A stretch of DNA of 64,000 bases. It comes from Conchocele bisecta (Eukaryota; Mollusca; Bivalvia; Lucinida; Thyasiridae). The notes under the pieces were generated by a model. That model was given only the letters and a program-made list of their open reading frames with translations. It was not told the origin of the DNA and did not search any database. Below are positions 11,346 to 21,803 of this stretch, piece after piece (within the stretch, counting starts at the first letter, position 1; every line of letters begins with the position of its first letter). The stretch spans positions 20,339,919-20,403,918 of the forward strand of contig CM055279.1 in NCBI GenBank assembly GCA_029237695.1, given 5' to 3'. The position numbers and the translations under genes are program-made.

Positions 11346-11453
11346 GGGTTATTTGATTTGTATGTGGATACATGTATATTCCACGAGTCTGCCGCGCAAC
11401 GATATGGCATGCTGCGGAACTCGTGTATATATCCACATACAAATCAAATAACC
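11346..11453. repeat. Foldback element with roughly 43-bp arms
   Basis: 'gggttatttgatttgtatg' at the left pairs with 'catacaaatcaaataacc' at the right. The arms continue through 'gtggatacatgtatat...cgagt' with small mismatches around a 29-base centre. Confidence 0.8.
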
Positions 11454-11487
11454 TATACTTGTTTACTTGGCAGCTGTCTGCTGATAT

Positions 11488-11716
11488 TGTGACTGGAGAA
11501 ATGGGGCTTATGGGAGTTGTGACCAGTGTAACTCCTGATCAAATACATACATGTAGTACAATCCTGTAGCCTGTAACAATGTGTATTGCTTGTTAGAAGC
11601 ATGATGGGTGTTACATTGATGGAATGGCGAACAGTGCAGATCCTGTGCAGATGCACAGGCTGAATCTACACTGGTTACAAAACCCCTATGCCCCATTTCT
11701 CCAGTCACAGCCACAT
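11488..11716. mobile_element. Short inverted-repeat element
   Basis: Begins GTGACTGGAGAAATGGGGC and ends with its complement, and 'ccagtgtaa/ttacactgg' pairs further in. Related one-ended fragments ('gccccatttctcc') occur near 22299 and 62228. No protein. Confidence 0.65.
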
Positions 11717-11834
11717 TTATGTGTCAACAAGCCACATTTCTTGTTTATCATATATTCCTTGTTTGTTTTCCATTTCCCTCAACTGTTGTTCTGTGTGACC
11801 TTCACCACTTCAAAATTGCATCTAAACAGTTGCC

Positions 11835-11997
11835 ATGGAAACCCTGGATGACCTTCAAGATGAGATATTCTCCATGCAGTTGCAGCTGACTAACTTTACC
11901 AGCTCTGGAAGTTTTGACCTTGACCCCATTGGTTCCCCTGGAGATGATGTTGACCTTGAGCCAGTTCCCGGATGTGTCTGTGAACTTTGTGACGACG
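11835..11997 (+). CDS. Candidate first coding exon, unrecognised acidic protein
   Basis: An ATG in a strong Kozak context (gttgccATGG) opens a 54-codon frame. It begins METLDDLQDEIF and continues through acidic SFDLDP and DDVDLEPVP segments to CVCELCDDG, where a consensus donor G|GTAAGT follows. Beyond the donor the frame stops within three codons. The composition (acidic, Met/Leu start, a CxCxxC motif) looks like real protein rather than repeat translation. The paired cysteines could begin a zinc-binding module completed by a later exon; none is visible before the next repeat. The donor overlaps the start of a tandem duplicate, so it may be coincidental. It could also be a stranded gene fragment. 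I do not recognise the family. Confidence 0.45.
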
Positions 11998-12000
11998 GTA

Positions 12001-12130
12001 AGTTTTGACATTGACCCCATAAGTTCCCCTAGTGATGACATCGATTTTGAGCCAGTTGACCTTGATCCAGTTCCCGGATGTGTCTGTGAATTTTGTGAAT
12101 ACTTAGTATTTTACCTTCACCCCATTGGAC
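12001..12130 (+). pseudogene. Tandem duplicate of the exon's 3' half
   Basis: Sequence 11910-12000 (91 bp) is repeated from 12001. The copy encodes SFDIDPISSPSDDIDFEPV and then PGCVCEFC, with four extra codons, so the reading frame and both Cys positions are kept. A third, partial start ('ttttaccttcaccccatt') follows at about 12110 and is cut off. Differences are mostly conservative (D/E, L/F, I/V), consistent with coding constraint before or after duplication. The duplicate has no start codon of its own and no clear donor. Confidence 0.5.
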
Positions 12131-12161
12131 AAAAAAATTAAGATAGCGGTCTAAGCGTTAA
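12131..12161. mobile_element. Remnant end of the TTAA MITE family
   Basis: 'attaagatagcggtctaag' plus TTAA matches the right end of the complete elements at 63116-63331 and 24427-24676. Only this end is present, abutting the duplicated exon. Confidence 0.6.
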
Positions 12162-12559
12162 CGTTCTTGTCCATGAGAATAACGAGCATGTAACATTTAA
12201 TGTTAACACCGATTTATACACTATTACCAGATTACTCGATTGACTATTTATACCTAAACTTGCAGGAAGATCATCATTATGCTGTAACTTGTCTTGTCCT
12301 TCCTTTATCAGTTATCTGAAATACTCAATAACCCCACTCCATCCCTCTGACCCACCAATCCCACATCATGCAACTGTATATATAGAAAACATGAAATATC
12401 TTAAGCTAACATAGTACCGGTACTATCATATATATTACTTGACCACATATCTAACATCTTTGGCTCCTCATTGGGGGCTACCTGCTATTTGGTGTTGTGC
12501 TTCATCAGACTCGCATGTGCCAGACCAGATTTCCCTGAGCAAGAGGTGAGACGTATGCA
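12162..12559. other. No gene seen
   Basis: AT-rich sequence without a convincing frame or repeat copy. Confidence 0.4.
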
Positions 12560-13015
12560 GTAGCTATCCTCTTGCACGACTATGGCGGAGTGAATGTGTA
12601 GAGCTAATAACTCGCGTGAAACGACTAGAGGGTGACGAGTTGAGTGAAAGAGCATACGACTAGAAAGAGCTGAGTTGAGTTAACAAGTAGGATGTGCATC
12701 AAGTGGACGACTTGAAAGATCTGAGTTGAGTTTAACAACTCGAATGCGAGTCGAGCGTACCGACTATAAAGAGGTGAGTCGTCGAAATTAGTCGAGCGTA
12801 CCGACTGGCGAGTCGAGCGTACCGACTATAATGAGGAAAGTGGTGCAGGGTAGTCGAGTGTAGCCGACTGGCGAGTCGAGCGTACTCTGACTATAGAGAG
12901 GTGGGTCATCCAGAGCAGTCGAGTGTACCGACTGGCGAGCCGATAATGAGGTGAGACGAGCGTACAGAATGTTGTGTCGAGCGTACGTACTGGGACGAGT
13001 CGCTTCAGGCGAGTG
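12560..13015. repeat. Minisatellite with core GTCGAGCGTACCGACT
   Basis: Degenerate copies of 'gcgagtcgagcgtaccgact', organised from about 12750 into larger units of about 60-65 bp that include 'ataatgaggtgag'. Earlier copies (12600-12740) are more diverged. It lies just downstream of the recombinase of the minus-strand DIRS element, so it may be its terminal region or an independent array. Confidence 0.65.
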
Positions 13016-13316
13016 AATGATGTATCAACAAGCCTGGCAAATGTTTCAACTGATGCCGCACATAAATGTACATATGAATTAATTTATCGAAAAGGGGGCA
13101 AAATAGTCCAAAACGAATTGATATTGTTAAACTAAAAATAGCAGTGAGTGCCCCCAAGAGGAGAAATTACTTAGGTATGCGTGTACTCCTAACAAACTTA
13201 ATTAATAGTTTGTACCCAACAAGAACATGTAGACAAATATGACATCTGTGTGTAACCTGCTGTTAAATAAAGTGCACGAACTATCACATCCACAGTATTG
13301 TTTACCTTGTACGAAG

Positions 13317-14024
13317 TCAATGATACATCCGGGCTTGTGCAGCTTGTATAGCACTGCGTGCAACTCTGATGTACCTGGTATAGCATGATGATGACCATCG
13401 ACCGAGAGTTTGTATCATGTGATCTTCAATGTTAGCTTCTGCTGCACTGCTGCACTGCTTGCAGCACCAATTCGAAATGAATGACCACTATATTTATTCT
13501 CGTCATAACCGAGTCTGCATAAAACTTGCTTCACATAATAAAGAAACTTCGTCCTAGTGAACGGTTTGCCATCCACATCTATGAATAGTGGCGAGATATC
13601 ATAACAAAACGCAGTAGATGTAAGCTGCTCTCTGCGTAGACACAAATAATGTTCCATCAAATACACTGGACAGCAATTAATGGAGTTATTTCTGTATATC
13701 GGTATATCAACGCCTACACTGAACGAATCAGTCTTGGAAGTAGGTAGCGTAAGACAAAACATAGAATGATCTGTCAAGAATAAACATCATCATTGCGAGC
13801 TTTAACAGTGAACTCACCGCAGCGAAGAAAGCCGAAATAGGCTAATGAACACATACATTGTAACGTCAAATCTAAGTTTGGGGTAAAAACTCCCGCATGT
13901 AATAAGTCGCACATCTGCTTCAGAATTTAAAACGTTATAGGCACCACTCTGGAACAGTGTCTGCCTCTGGTGCAAGACGTCTGAACTGCAACATGTTAAA
14001 ATGTGATAACGTGTCAGCAATAAC
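13317..14024 (-). pseudogene. RNase H tail and tyrosine recombinase of the DIRS element
   Basis: From 14024 downward the frame starts NVIADTLSHF and ends near VPEWCL, the end of the RNase H domain of DIRS/Ngaro-type polyproteins. It is followed in a shifted frame by LAYFGFLRCGEF, which carries the first catalytic Arg of the recombinase. A further shift near 13776 enters a 120-codon stretch with the GHSFRIGAAS motif (catalytic His and Arg). A shift near 13445, caused by a repeated 'gctgcactgct', leads to LGRWSS and YTRYIR with the nucleophilic Tyr, ending at a stop at 13317. All catalytic residues are therefore visible, but in three frames. The enzyme would integrate circular cDNA. It is non-functional as read. 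Confidence 0.85.
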
Positions 14025-14028
14025 ATTT

Positions 14029-17000
14029 AGACCTTGAGCCACCAATAACCCCCCCTCCCCCCCCCCCTGTGGGATTTTTGGTGACTATGATTTTCAGATT
14101 CAGTAGCCTATTGTCTATTAATCCTAAATGTCTGCGCTCAAAAAGCCGCTGGATGAACAAATGGCGGCCATTTTCCAAGATGGCCGCCATGCCATTTTGA
14201 GCCGTTTATATTATGACTGTTTAATTGATATTTAGGCAAGTACAAACCTGTAAATAGCTACGATGTTTTGCCAAATTGGTTACTGAATGGTATACAATGG
14301 ACATTATACATCATTACATCATACTATACCAATAATTTCCAAAATGGCCGCCAAAATTGGCATTTTTCAACATTATTTTCAATATAACTATTATTGAGAA
14401 CTATTACAAAACTGTAATGATGTTAAAATGCGCTTATTTTTCATTGCATTACTTATATATACCTGTGAAAGGAACATGTAATCCCTTTAAATATCATAAC
14501 TCAAAATATTTCAAAATGGCCGCCATAAACTACATATTTACTACTGTCTGGAATTTCGAAGATGCTATAAAACACGCAATGGTCATATATTATAATACAA
14601 ATTGACCTAAATATAGTTTGCTTAGCATTCACAGTCATGTTCCATGATACAATAATGTTGTTATACATTCAAAATGGCCGCCTAATATGTTTATTTTCAT
14701 AAATCACAATAAAAAATCATGTTTTTCTCAGCAATTCAAATTGTATAAAAATGCACAAAAACATGTTTAAAACATTTGCTGACTGGTTGTGTGATTGAAA
14801 TTGAAGAATCTATTATTGGTTGATTGATTGACACAATCAGTGACAATCACAATAGTCACCATTAGGTAGTATTAATAACATTTAAATACAGTATACATGT
14901 GAATCATGTATATGATCATCAGGCATGTGTAGTGACAATTGCAAATCAAATTAGGTTCGCATAGTAGTAGGAATTTTCACTGTCTGCACCAGTTGTCTAA
15001 TTAATACTTACAGAACCATTTTTAATCTTATTAATACTCTGAAATATATGGTAATAGTACGACCCACTGTTACTTGTAAGTGAAACAGATTGATGGTTCA
15101 TGGTTGCAAATGAAATCAAGGTATTACGTAATCCGGGACATCTGTCTATTATCAGTTAATTATGTTGATTATTAGCATTTGTATCATTCAACATTGATTA
15201 GTTAACAAAACCACACGCTATGTGTATAAATAGTAACACCATTGTTATATTAAATTAAATGTACAGTATATGAAGTGAGGAGGCATATATTGTACTTCAT
15301 TTAATTTGATGTTACACTCGTGCTACATTATTTGGATGTATGCAATAAATAATTCACACTGGCCAAATAAATGATGCAGCTACTACTATTTGAAGAGAGG
15401 GCTATATTGATATCATGATGGTTAAGTTAAGATAGATGTATCTCCATAGAGTATCGACGTGTAGCAGTACAAACATGTGATAAAATGTTAGGGTCTCTTG
15501 CGTCATGTTTGATCTAACTAAATTAAGACTTGCATGGAGCATCACACTTTTATATCAATCAGATATAAAGATGTTCTGCCACAATGTAACGTTCCACCAC
15601 AGTGTAGTGATGATGTTCCACCACATTATAAGACAGTTCCGGTACAATATAAGGATGTTCCATTACACTATACGGATGTTACATCACACTACAAGCCTTT
15701 TCCATCACAACATAAGCTTGTTCCATCACGATATGAGGGTGTTCCACCACAATATACGGATGCTCCATCACAACATATACTGTTTAATCACACTATAGTG
15801 CAGTTCTACCACGATATAAATAGTTTATTCAACTATAAGGCAGTGCCACCACAATATAAAGCAGTTTCATCACAATAGGCAGATAAAACACATTATAAGG
15901 CAGTTTACACCACATTATAAAGATGTTCCATCACAATATCAGGAACATTACTTGCACTGTAAGACAGTTCACCACAATATAAGGATGTCCACCACACTAT
16001 AATGCAGTTCCAACACATTATAATACAGTTCCATCGCAATATAAGGATGTTCCGTCACACTATAAGGAGTCCGTCACAACATAAGGCTGTTCCATCACAA
16101 TATAAGGATGCTCCACCACAGAATATTATGTTTCCTCACACTATAAGACAGTTTCACCACACTATAATACATTTTCGTCACAATATACGGCAGTGCCACC
16201 ACATTATAAGGCGGTTTCACCACAAGATAATGATGTTCCACCACACTATAAGGATGTTTCACCACATATAATGGTGTTTCATAACAATATAAGGCACTTC
16301 CACCACACTATAAGGCAAATTAATTACAATATAAGACAGTTCCACCACTATATAATGATGTTGCATCACGATATAAGGATACATCACCACCATATAAAGA
16401 TATTTTGTCACAATATAAGGCAGTTCCACCACAATATAAGACAGTGTCGTCACGCTATATGGCAGTGCCACCACATTATAAGGCGGCTTCACCACCATAT
16501 AATGATGTTCCACCACACTATAAGGACGTTCCACCACAGTATAATGATGTTTAGTGACAATATAAGGCAAATTAATTACAATATAAGACCGTTCTACCAC
16601 ATTATAAGGCAGTTTCACCATAATATAGGGATGTTCAGCCACACTATAAGGCAGTTATCACGCAGTATACGGCAGTTCCATTACAATATAAGAATGTTCC
16701 ACCACTCTCAAAGGATGTTCCACCACGATATAATGATGCTCATCACATTATATACATAGTTTGTTTCCTCACAAAATAAGGCAGTTCCACCACAATATAA
16801 GGCAGTTTCGTCACACTATAATGCATTTTCATCACATTATACGGCAGTTTCACCACAACATAATGTGGTTCCACCACACTATAATGATGTTCCATCACAA
16901 TATAAGGCAGTTGCATCACACTACATGTATAAGGATGTATCAGCACGACATAAGGATGTTCCACCAGATTATAAGGCTGCTCCGCCACCTCAATATAATA

Positions 17001-18139
17001 ATAAGGAAGTTACAAATGATATAGACCATTATGTCCATCTCCACAATCATATCGAGCGATATATTGCTGTATACATATATATAAATTATCAATGTGGCGG
17101 CCATTTTGAAATTGCATAATTAACAAATTGATCCAACTTCATCCATTATATGTATGGTTTCATCTTATGTCGGATAGCGAAGTGAAAACAAAACATGGTT
17201 TTATTATTTTATCTTAAAAAATTGTTTTTAGCTTTCAGGATTTTCTTCCTCCGTCAGGCATATTTGATGCACGATATTAACACCATTATCTGATATAAAA
17301 AAAGTAAGGAGAATAAATCTATGTACAAATGGATATAACTATTATCGTATATTAACTCCTGTTGACGATAATGATCACATGCCTCGAACTATATTAATAT
17401 GTGTACATTCTTCCCAATCAATGCAGTCAATTAATATTTAAGAAGCTAAGAAGCGTGCGTACAGACGGACGAACATTCGACAAATAGTATCTGCAGTCTG
17501 CATAGACAATACTAATAAATATGTAACTAGTTGTCTGTCCATAGCAACCGGTTTTAAGGATCTGACGTTGCATAATATTGAATACCGGTGAAATAACCAT
17601 TGTAAAATTAGTGGGTGGGGAATGGTAAAAATGTGTTGTTTTTCACTTTGTATATTTTGCAGTAGACACAAAAAAATTGGGCGTATTTGCATTGGATATG
17701 TTTAATAGACACTCCTAGCTTACATTAACATTGATAATATACCACGTTTGCATAAAGTTATTAACATGTATATTTTACCATTGAAATTGGGTGGGTGGGG
17801 TAATCAAACACGTAAAATTTGACTTCTGATTATCAGATTTTGTTTAAGTGTACCTTATTAGATTCCATATTGTCCAACATCTCTGAAAAAAGTGCAAAAA
17901 TACTACTTTATGTAATTAAAATGATATAATTTGGTCAATTTTTAGTTAAAAATGTGATTTATGAAGATGGGAAAAAGTCCGAGGGTGACCTACTTCAAAA
18001 TGGCGCCATATGTTCATCCAGCGGGTTACAGAGCGCAGACATACGGCATAACACTCGCAATTGAATGTAGTTTTAGGAAAAATATGTCTGCAAAAATCCC
18101 ACAGGGGGGGGAGGGTTTCGGTATCTGGCTCACGGGCTA
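14029..18139. mobile_element. 4111-bp element with long inverted repeats and an internal 21-bp minisatellite
   Basis: The ends (AGACCTTGAGCCAC on the left, TAGCCCGTGAGCCAG on the right strand) continue into about 145 bp of imperfect inverted repeat sharing 'cccccctgtgggatttttg', 'tgtctgcgctc' and 'ccgctggatgaac'. It is flanked by ATTT at 14025-14028 and 18140-18143. A 4-bp TSD occurs in several superfamilies (Sola, Ginger, Chapaev, Academ), so I do not assign one. It has no credible transposase. The interior has repeated CAAAATGGCCGCC motifs near both ends and a 1.4-kb minisatellite (15590-17010). Confidence 0.8.
15590..17010. repeat. 21-bp minisatellite (accacaatataaggcagttcc type)
   Basis: Roughly 65-70 copies of a 20-21 bp unit, alternating variants such as 'ccaccacactataaggatgtt' and 'ccaccacaatataaggcagtt'. 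Because 21 is divisible by 3, long frames stay open on both strands and encode heptad-like peptides (for example FHHNIRQ on plus, LPYNVVE on minus). Their presence on both strands and loss at each length variant argue that they are by-products. Confidence 0.9.
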
Positions 18140-18143
18140 ATTT

Positions 18144-18249
18144 GATTTACCGGCTATATGTCTTGCGATAATAACAAACTGACCTTTTGCCACGCACCAG
18201 ATCAACCTACGAACAAACTTTTTGAATGAATGGAATCTTAGATCGACCC
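18144..18249 (-). pseudogene. Middle segment of the DIRS RNase H domain
   Basis: Reads GRSKIPFIQK, then after a one-base slip in an A-run, LIWCVAKGQFVIIARHIAGK on the minus strand. This matches the part of a DIRS RNase H between the last catalytic Asp and the tail at 14024. It is isolated between two inserted transposons. Confidence 0.8.
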
Positions 18250-18252
18250 TTA

Positions 18253-19633
18253 GGCCAGTTTTTTTTTATTTCTTGGTTTACGGATTTTTTTTCCGCGAGA
18301 TCGGGTCGGTCGGTCGGAAAAAAATAAAAATAAAAAAAAGTTTTTTCAATTTTTTTATTCTTTTTGGCACAGGGTTGGGTCGGTCGGGGGAAAAAAAAAA
18401 AAATAAAAAAAATAAAGTCTGTCGAACGCGGATGCCACCGGCGGCATATTGAAGAAACTGACAAACGGGTGAACCAAAAGTGTTAAGTCAAAGGGTGAAG
18501 GTCATATGTAGTATGGCAAGGCAGGTGTAGCATACATGCAAATGAATGAAGTATGGAAATATTGAAGCAGTTAAGCAACTTATGTAGATGCTATGGCCAG
18601 TTTGAGAAACTGTGACAAACTGGTTAACCGAAATTGCTAAGTCCTTTCAGCAGCCCTGTGAAGGTCAAAAGGTCGAGGTAATATAAAGTATGGCAAGGCA
18701 GGTATAGCACACATACCAATGAATGATGTGTTGAAATATTGAAGAACTTGAGCAACTTATGTAGAAGATATGGCCGGTTTGAGAAACTGTTACGAAGTGG
18801 TTAACCGAACATGTGACGGACAGACGGACGGTCCGAACACCATAAAAATCACCTTTTTAAGGCACATGGTTGGGTCGGTTCAGCTTTTTAAGGCTCATGG
18901 TTGGGTCGGTTTGTGGTCGGTAAAAAACAAAAAGGCCAGTGATTGTGATAGAGTGAAACTTGTGTTAACCGGCATCGTCTCGGACCAAGAGTTTGTCGGT
19001 TAACGTAGGGAGTCGGTTCAGCAAGTTTCTTTATATTCTACATAGCAACTCAGTTTCATATTCACATACTGTTGAATGTTGATCACTGAATGGGTTGCGT
19101 AATGCGTACATATTAATACCGTATCTGGTATAATTAAATACAAGACAACGAAGCGGCGATATAGTTGAAACGAATATCAGTGGGGGTGGCAGGAGTGTGG
19201 ATTTGTGGCAGGAGTGTGGATTTGTGGCAGGGCGGTAGAGGACCCTAGGAAGAACGCATACATGAAATATGAAGCACATCGGAGGAAGAAAACAGAAAAT
19301 ATAGGCCATTTACCCGAGCGTTAAGGTTTTGAATTTTTGCATTCAATCTGAAAGGGAGATATATCAAATTATATGAATTGTCCATTCGCACAGGTTGTTG
19401 TTGTTGTCGCTGCTGCTAAGATCCGGTTTCCGCCACTTACTTTTCTCGGCACAGCAAAAAAAAAAAAAAAAAATTTTTTTTTTTTTTTTTTTTTGGTTTT
19501 TTTTTTTTTTTTTGTGATCGGAGGTAAAAAAAATCTAAAAAAAAATCGGAAATTAAAATTTTTATTTTTTCCCACATTGTCCAAAAATCGGGTCGGCGGA
19601 TCTGTAAACCAACTAATAAAAAAAAAACTGGCC
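18253..19633. mobile_element. PIF/Harbinger-like non-autonomous element, 1381 bp
   Basis: Ends GGCCAGTTTTTTTTTATT on both strands, continuing through 'ttggtttac' with few mismatches (about 30 bp). It is flanked by TTA at 18250-18252 and 19634-19636 (TAA on the coding strand of the host DIRS), the TWA target typical of PIF/Harbinger. The interior is T/A-rich with 'gggtcggtcgg' motifs, two or three copies of a 'gagaaactgtgacaaactgg' block (18450-18830) and, near 19160-19345, an inverted piece of the 165-bp Helitron core repeat. A Lys/Phe-rich open frame at the right end is homopolymer translation. Confidence 0.75.
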
Positions 19634-19636
19634 TTA

Positions 19637-20963
19637 TTGATGATGTCCACAGTAGCTGAATTGTCACAATTCACCACAATTCTCTTCTTTGTCCATTTCT
19701 CACCCCACAGCACGGCTGCCATGACTATCGTATAGAGTTCATACAGAGCCATAGATGCCACGACTGTCGATGAAATAAAAGCAGGAAATTCCCCTTGAAA
19801 CCACTTCCTACAATAATACCCTGCATATGCTCTAGGTGTAGCATCCGTGAAAAACTGCGTATCATCAGCCATTGTAAGTTCATCATTCATGAACATTGAA
19901 ATACCGTTCCATTCATGAAAAAATTTAGACCACATACTAATGTCTAATCTACAGTCTGTCGTGATTTTAACATAATGGTGCAATTTCCTGACAGAAGACA
20001 GCGATATCAAGTATGACACAAATGCGCGACCTGGATAAATCACGCGGCATGCAAAATTAATAATTCCCTGTACATGATTTTTGTAACAAATTCTCTGCAC
20101 TTTCTCTAGCGGCAACCGTACCTCCATCTTCACACTGTCTAATATAACTCCTAAGTAATCAATAACCGTAACTGGCCCCATAGTTTTTGTGGGTGATAAC
20201 GGTATACCAAGTTTCTCAAATACCAACCGCAAAATATACATAGTATGATTGGCATCATCGGATGGAGAATTGATTGTGAGAAAATCGTCCAGCAAATGTA
20301 AACAATGATTGATTCCATAATTGTTTTGCAGGATCCAACAAATAACTTGAGACAAACAATAACAAAATTTAGGACTAGATCGACTGCCAAACACTAATCT
20401 GGTGTAGAAGTAATATTTATCGTTCCACTTGATACCCTGAAAGGGCCACAACTCCCTCTTGACAGGAACCTGTTTAAAGGCATCTTGAATGTCAGCTTTA
20501 CAATATCTACTCCCCTTTCCCAATCGCTGAGTTATTCTAATCGCATGGTCAATGGTGACATATGTCAAGGAGTATTCATCCCTATCAATAAGGTCATTTA
20601 AACTGGGATGTAATAAATTATCATGAGGTGCTGAGAAGTCCACAATTAACCTCTTTTTCCCAGAGTACTTCCCCTCAGCAGTGCCAATTGGGCTGATACG
20701 ATAATGTGGATATGGAATGCTATCAAAAGGGCCGATCAAATATCCTTTAACTAATTCTGACTGAATCAACTGTGAAGTAATGTCAGGCTGTTTAATTTAG
20801 ACAACAAGTTTTTACACTCGTACGGTAATGCAGGTAAATGCTTAAAACCAGTCTCAAATCCCTCTGAAAATCCGTCTATTAAATAGTTAGTGAAGTTCTT
20901 ATCCGGATGATGCTGCAACTCAAAACTCAATTTTATAACATTTATAGGGCTGTTCCTAGGCAC
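19637..20963 (-). pseudogene. DIRS reverse transcriptase and RNase H (N-terminal part)
   Basis: The longest frame opens at 20769. Residues 39-48 (KRLIVDFSAP) and 90-98 (CKADIQDAF, motif A Asp) and the LLDD at 159-162 (motif C; DIRS elements have LLDD or similar in place of YxDD) mark the RT. RNase H follows with acidic residues at 309 (FFTDATP), 344 (ALYELY) and 369 (NCDNSAT). The genuine domain stops at about residue 379, where the Harbinger-like insert begins; the rest of that frame is Lys/Phe homopolymer. The thumb region around residues 225-240 is shorter than usual, suggesting a small in-frame deletion. Upstream, 20963-20766 carries the preceding segment (LSFELQHHPDKNFTNYL) in another frame, split by one frameshift near 20803. 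Confidence 0.9.
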
Positions 20964-21009
20964 TATCTCAGGCTCGGTATTTTCTGTTCTCTGGCCCCGC
21001 CAGTTTTTT

Positions 21010-21801
21010 TTAATTCTGACTATTCATTTTAGAGTGATCACTCTGTTTACATACTAAACACAAATGCACATGTCTGCATTGAGACGCATGGCAACCACGC
21101 ATAGTGTTAAAATTGTTACAAATCTTTGTGAATCACTTGTGTGCGACCCAAAAGATCTTTAGTGGAATTTGCACGGTTGGCAAAACGACCAGCAGTCGTG
21201 GTAACTCTACTGGCCTTATTGTACGGTTCCATTGTACTACCAGAGACAGCATATAGGTGCCACAGCCTGTGCCGAGAAAGATTTGTGGTACTCATAAAAG
21301 CCATGACCCCCATACCTGGATGCCATGTCAATTATATCACGCTCATACAGATTTAATTTAGTCGCCTATTAGGATGCACCTGGCACATGATGTTTTTATA
21401 GACGGCGAATGCCTGAATGAATTGTGGCAAACTTAATTCTGTGTTTAAGCGAACGTCCGGTTTCTGGTTACCACTGTGTACCGAGTCCGACTGACAATTG
21501 TAATACGGTATCAACAACCAGGCCAAATTCACGTCTTTACCTTCCTGAATGTTTTGTTTGACACTAGGATGAACTGTTTCTATGAAAGGCAATGCCTCAG
21601 CAGTGTACCTGTATGTGGACCGAGCATTTTCTAAGTTTATGGAACTGACATTGTTGTTGTTGTTAGTACAGTTCGTGAATAAGTTACCTTCCACGAATGA
21701 CGCACCTGCTAACACTGGCTGGCCAGACACGGATGGTAACTCAGGTGCGACATGAGAATGAATGTGAGCGGATGTCAAATTAGTTTGCACATTTTGCTGT
21801 A
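21010..21801 (-). pseudogene. DIRS gag, C-terminal part
   Basis: From 21801 downward the frame includes EGKDVNLAWLLIPYY and FIQAFAVYK. It shifts near 21355 to a segment with DIIDMASRYGGHGFYEYHK, shifts again near 21270, and ends with a cysteine-histidine cluster (C-x4-C-x5-C-x2-C-x4-H) between about 21098 and 21030 before a stop at about 21010. A Tyr/His-rich 'YEYHK' block and a terminal Cys/His finger are what I know from DIRS/Ngaro gag-like proteins, which bind the element's RNA. Asn-repeat codons (21655-21670) are a local microsatellite. Confidence 0.75.
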
Positions 21802-21803
21802 TA

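Noticed and set aside
16193..16759. 188-codon frame with HHNIRQF-type heptads, and a 127-codon frame opposite
   Set aside because: Both are translations of the 21-bp minisatellite; a period divisible by three keeps frames open on either strand.
19373..19735. Phe/Lys-rich 120-codon frame
   Set aside because: Translation of A/T homopolymers at the right end of the Harbinger-like insert.
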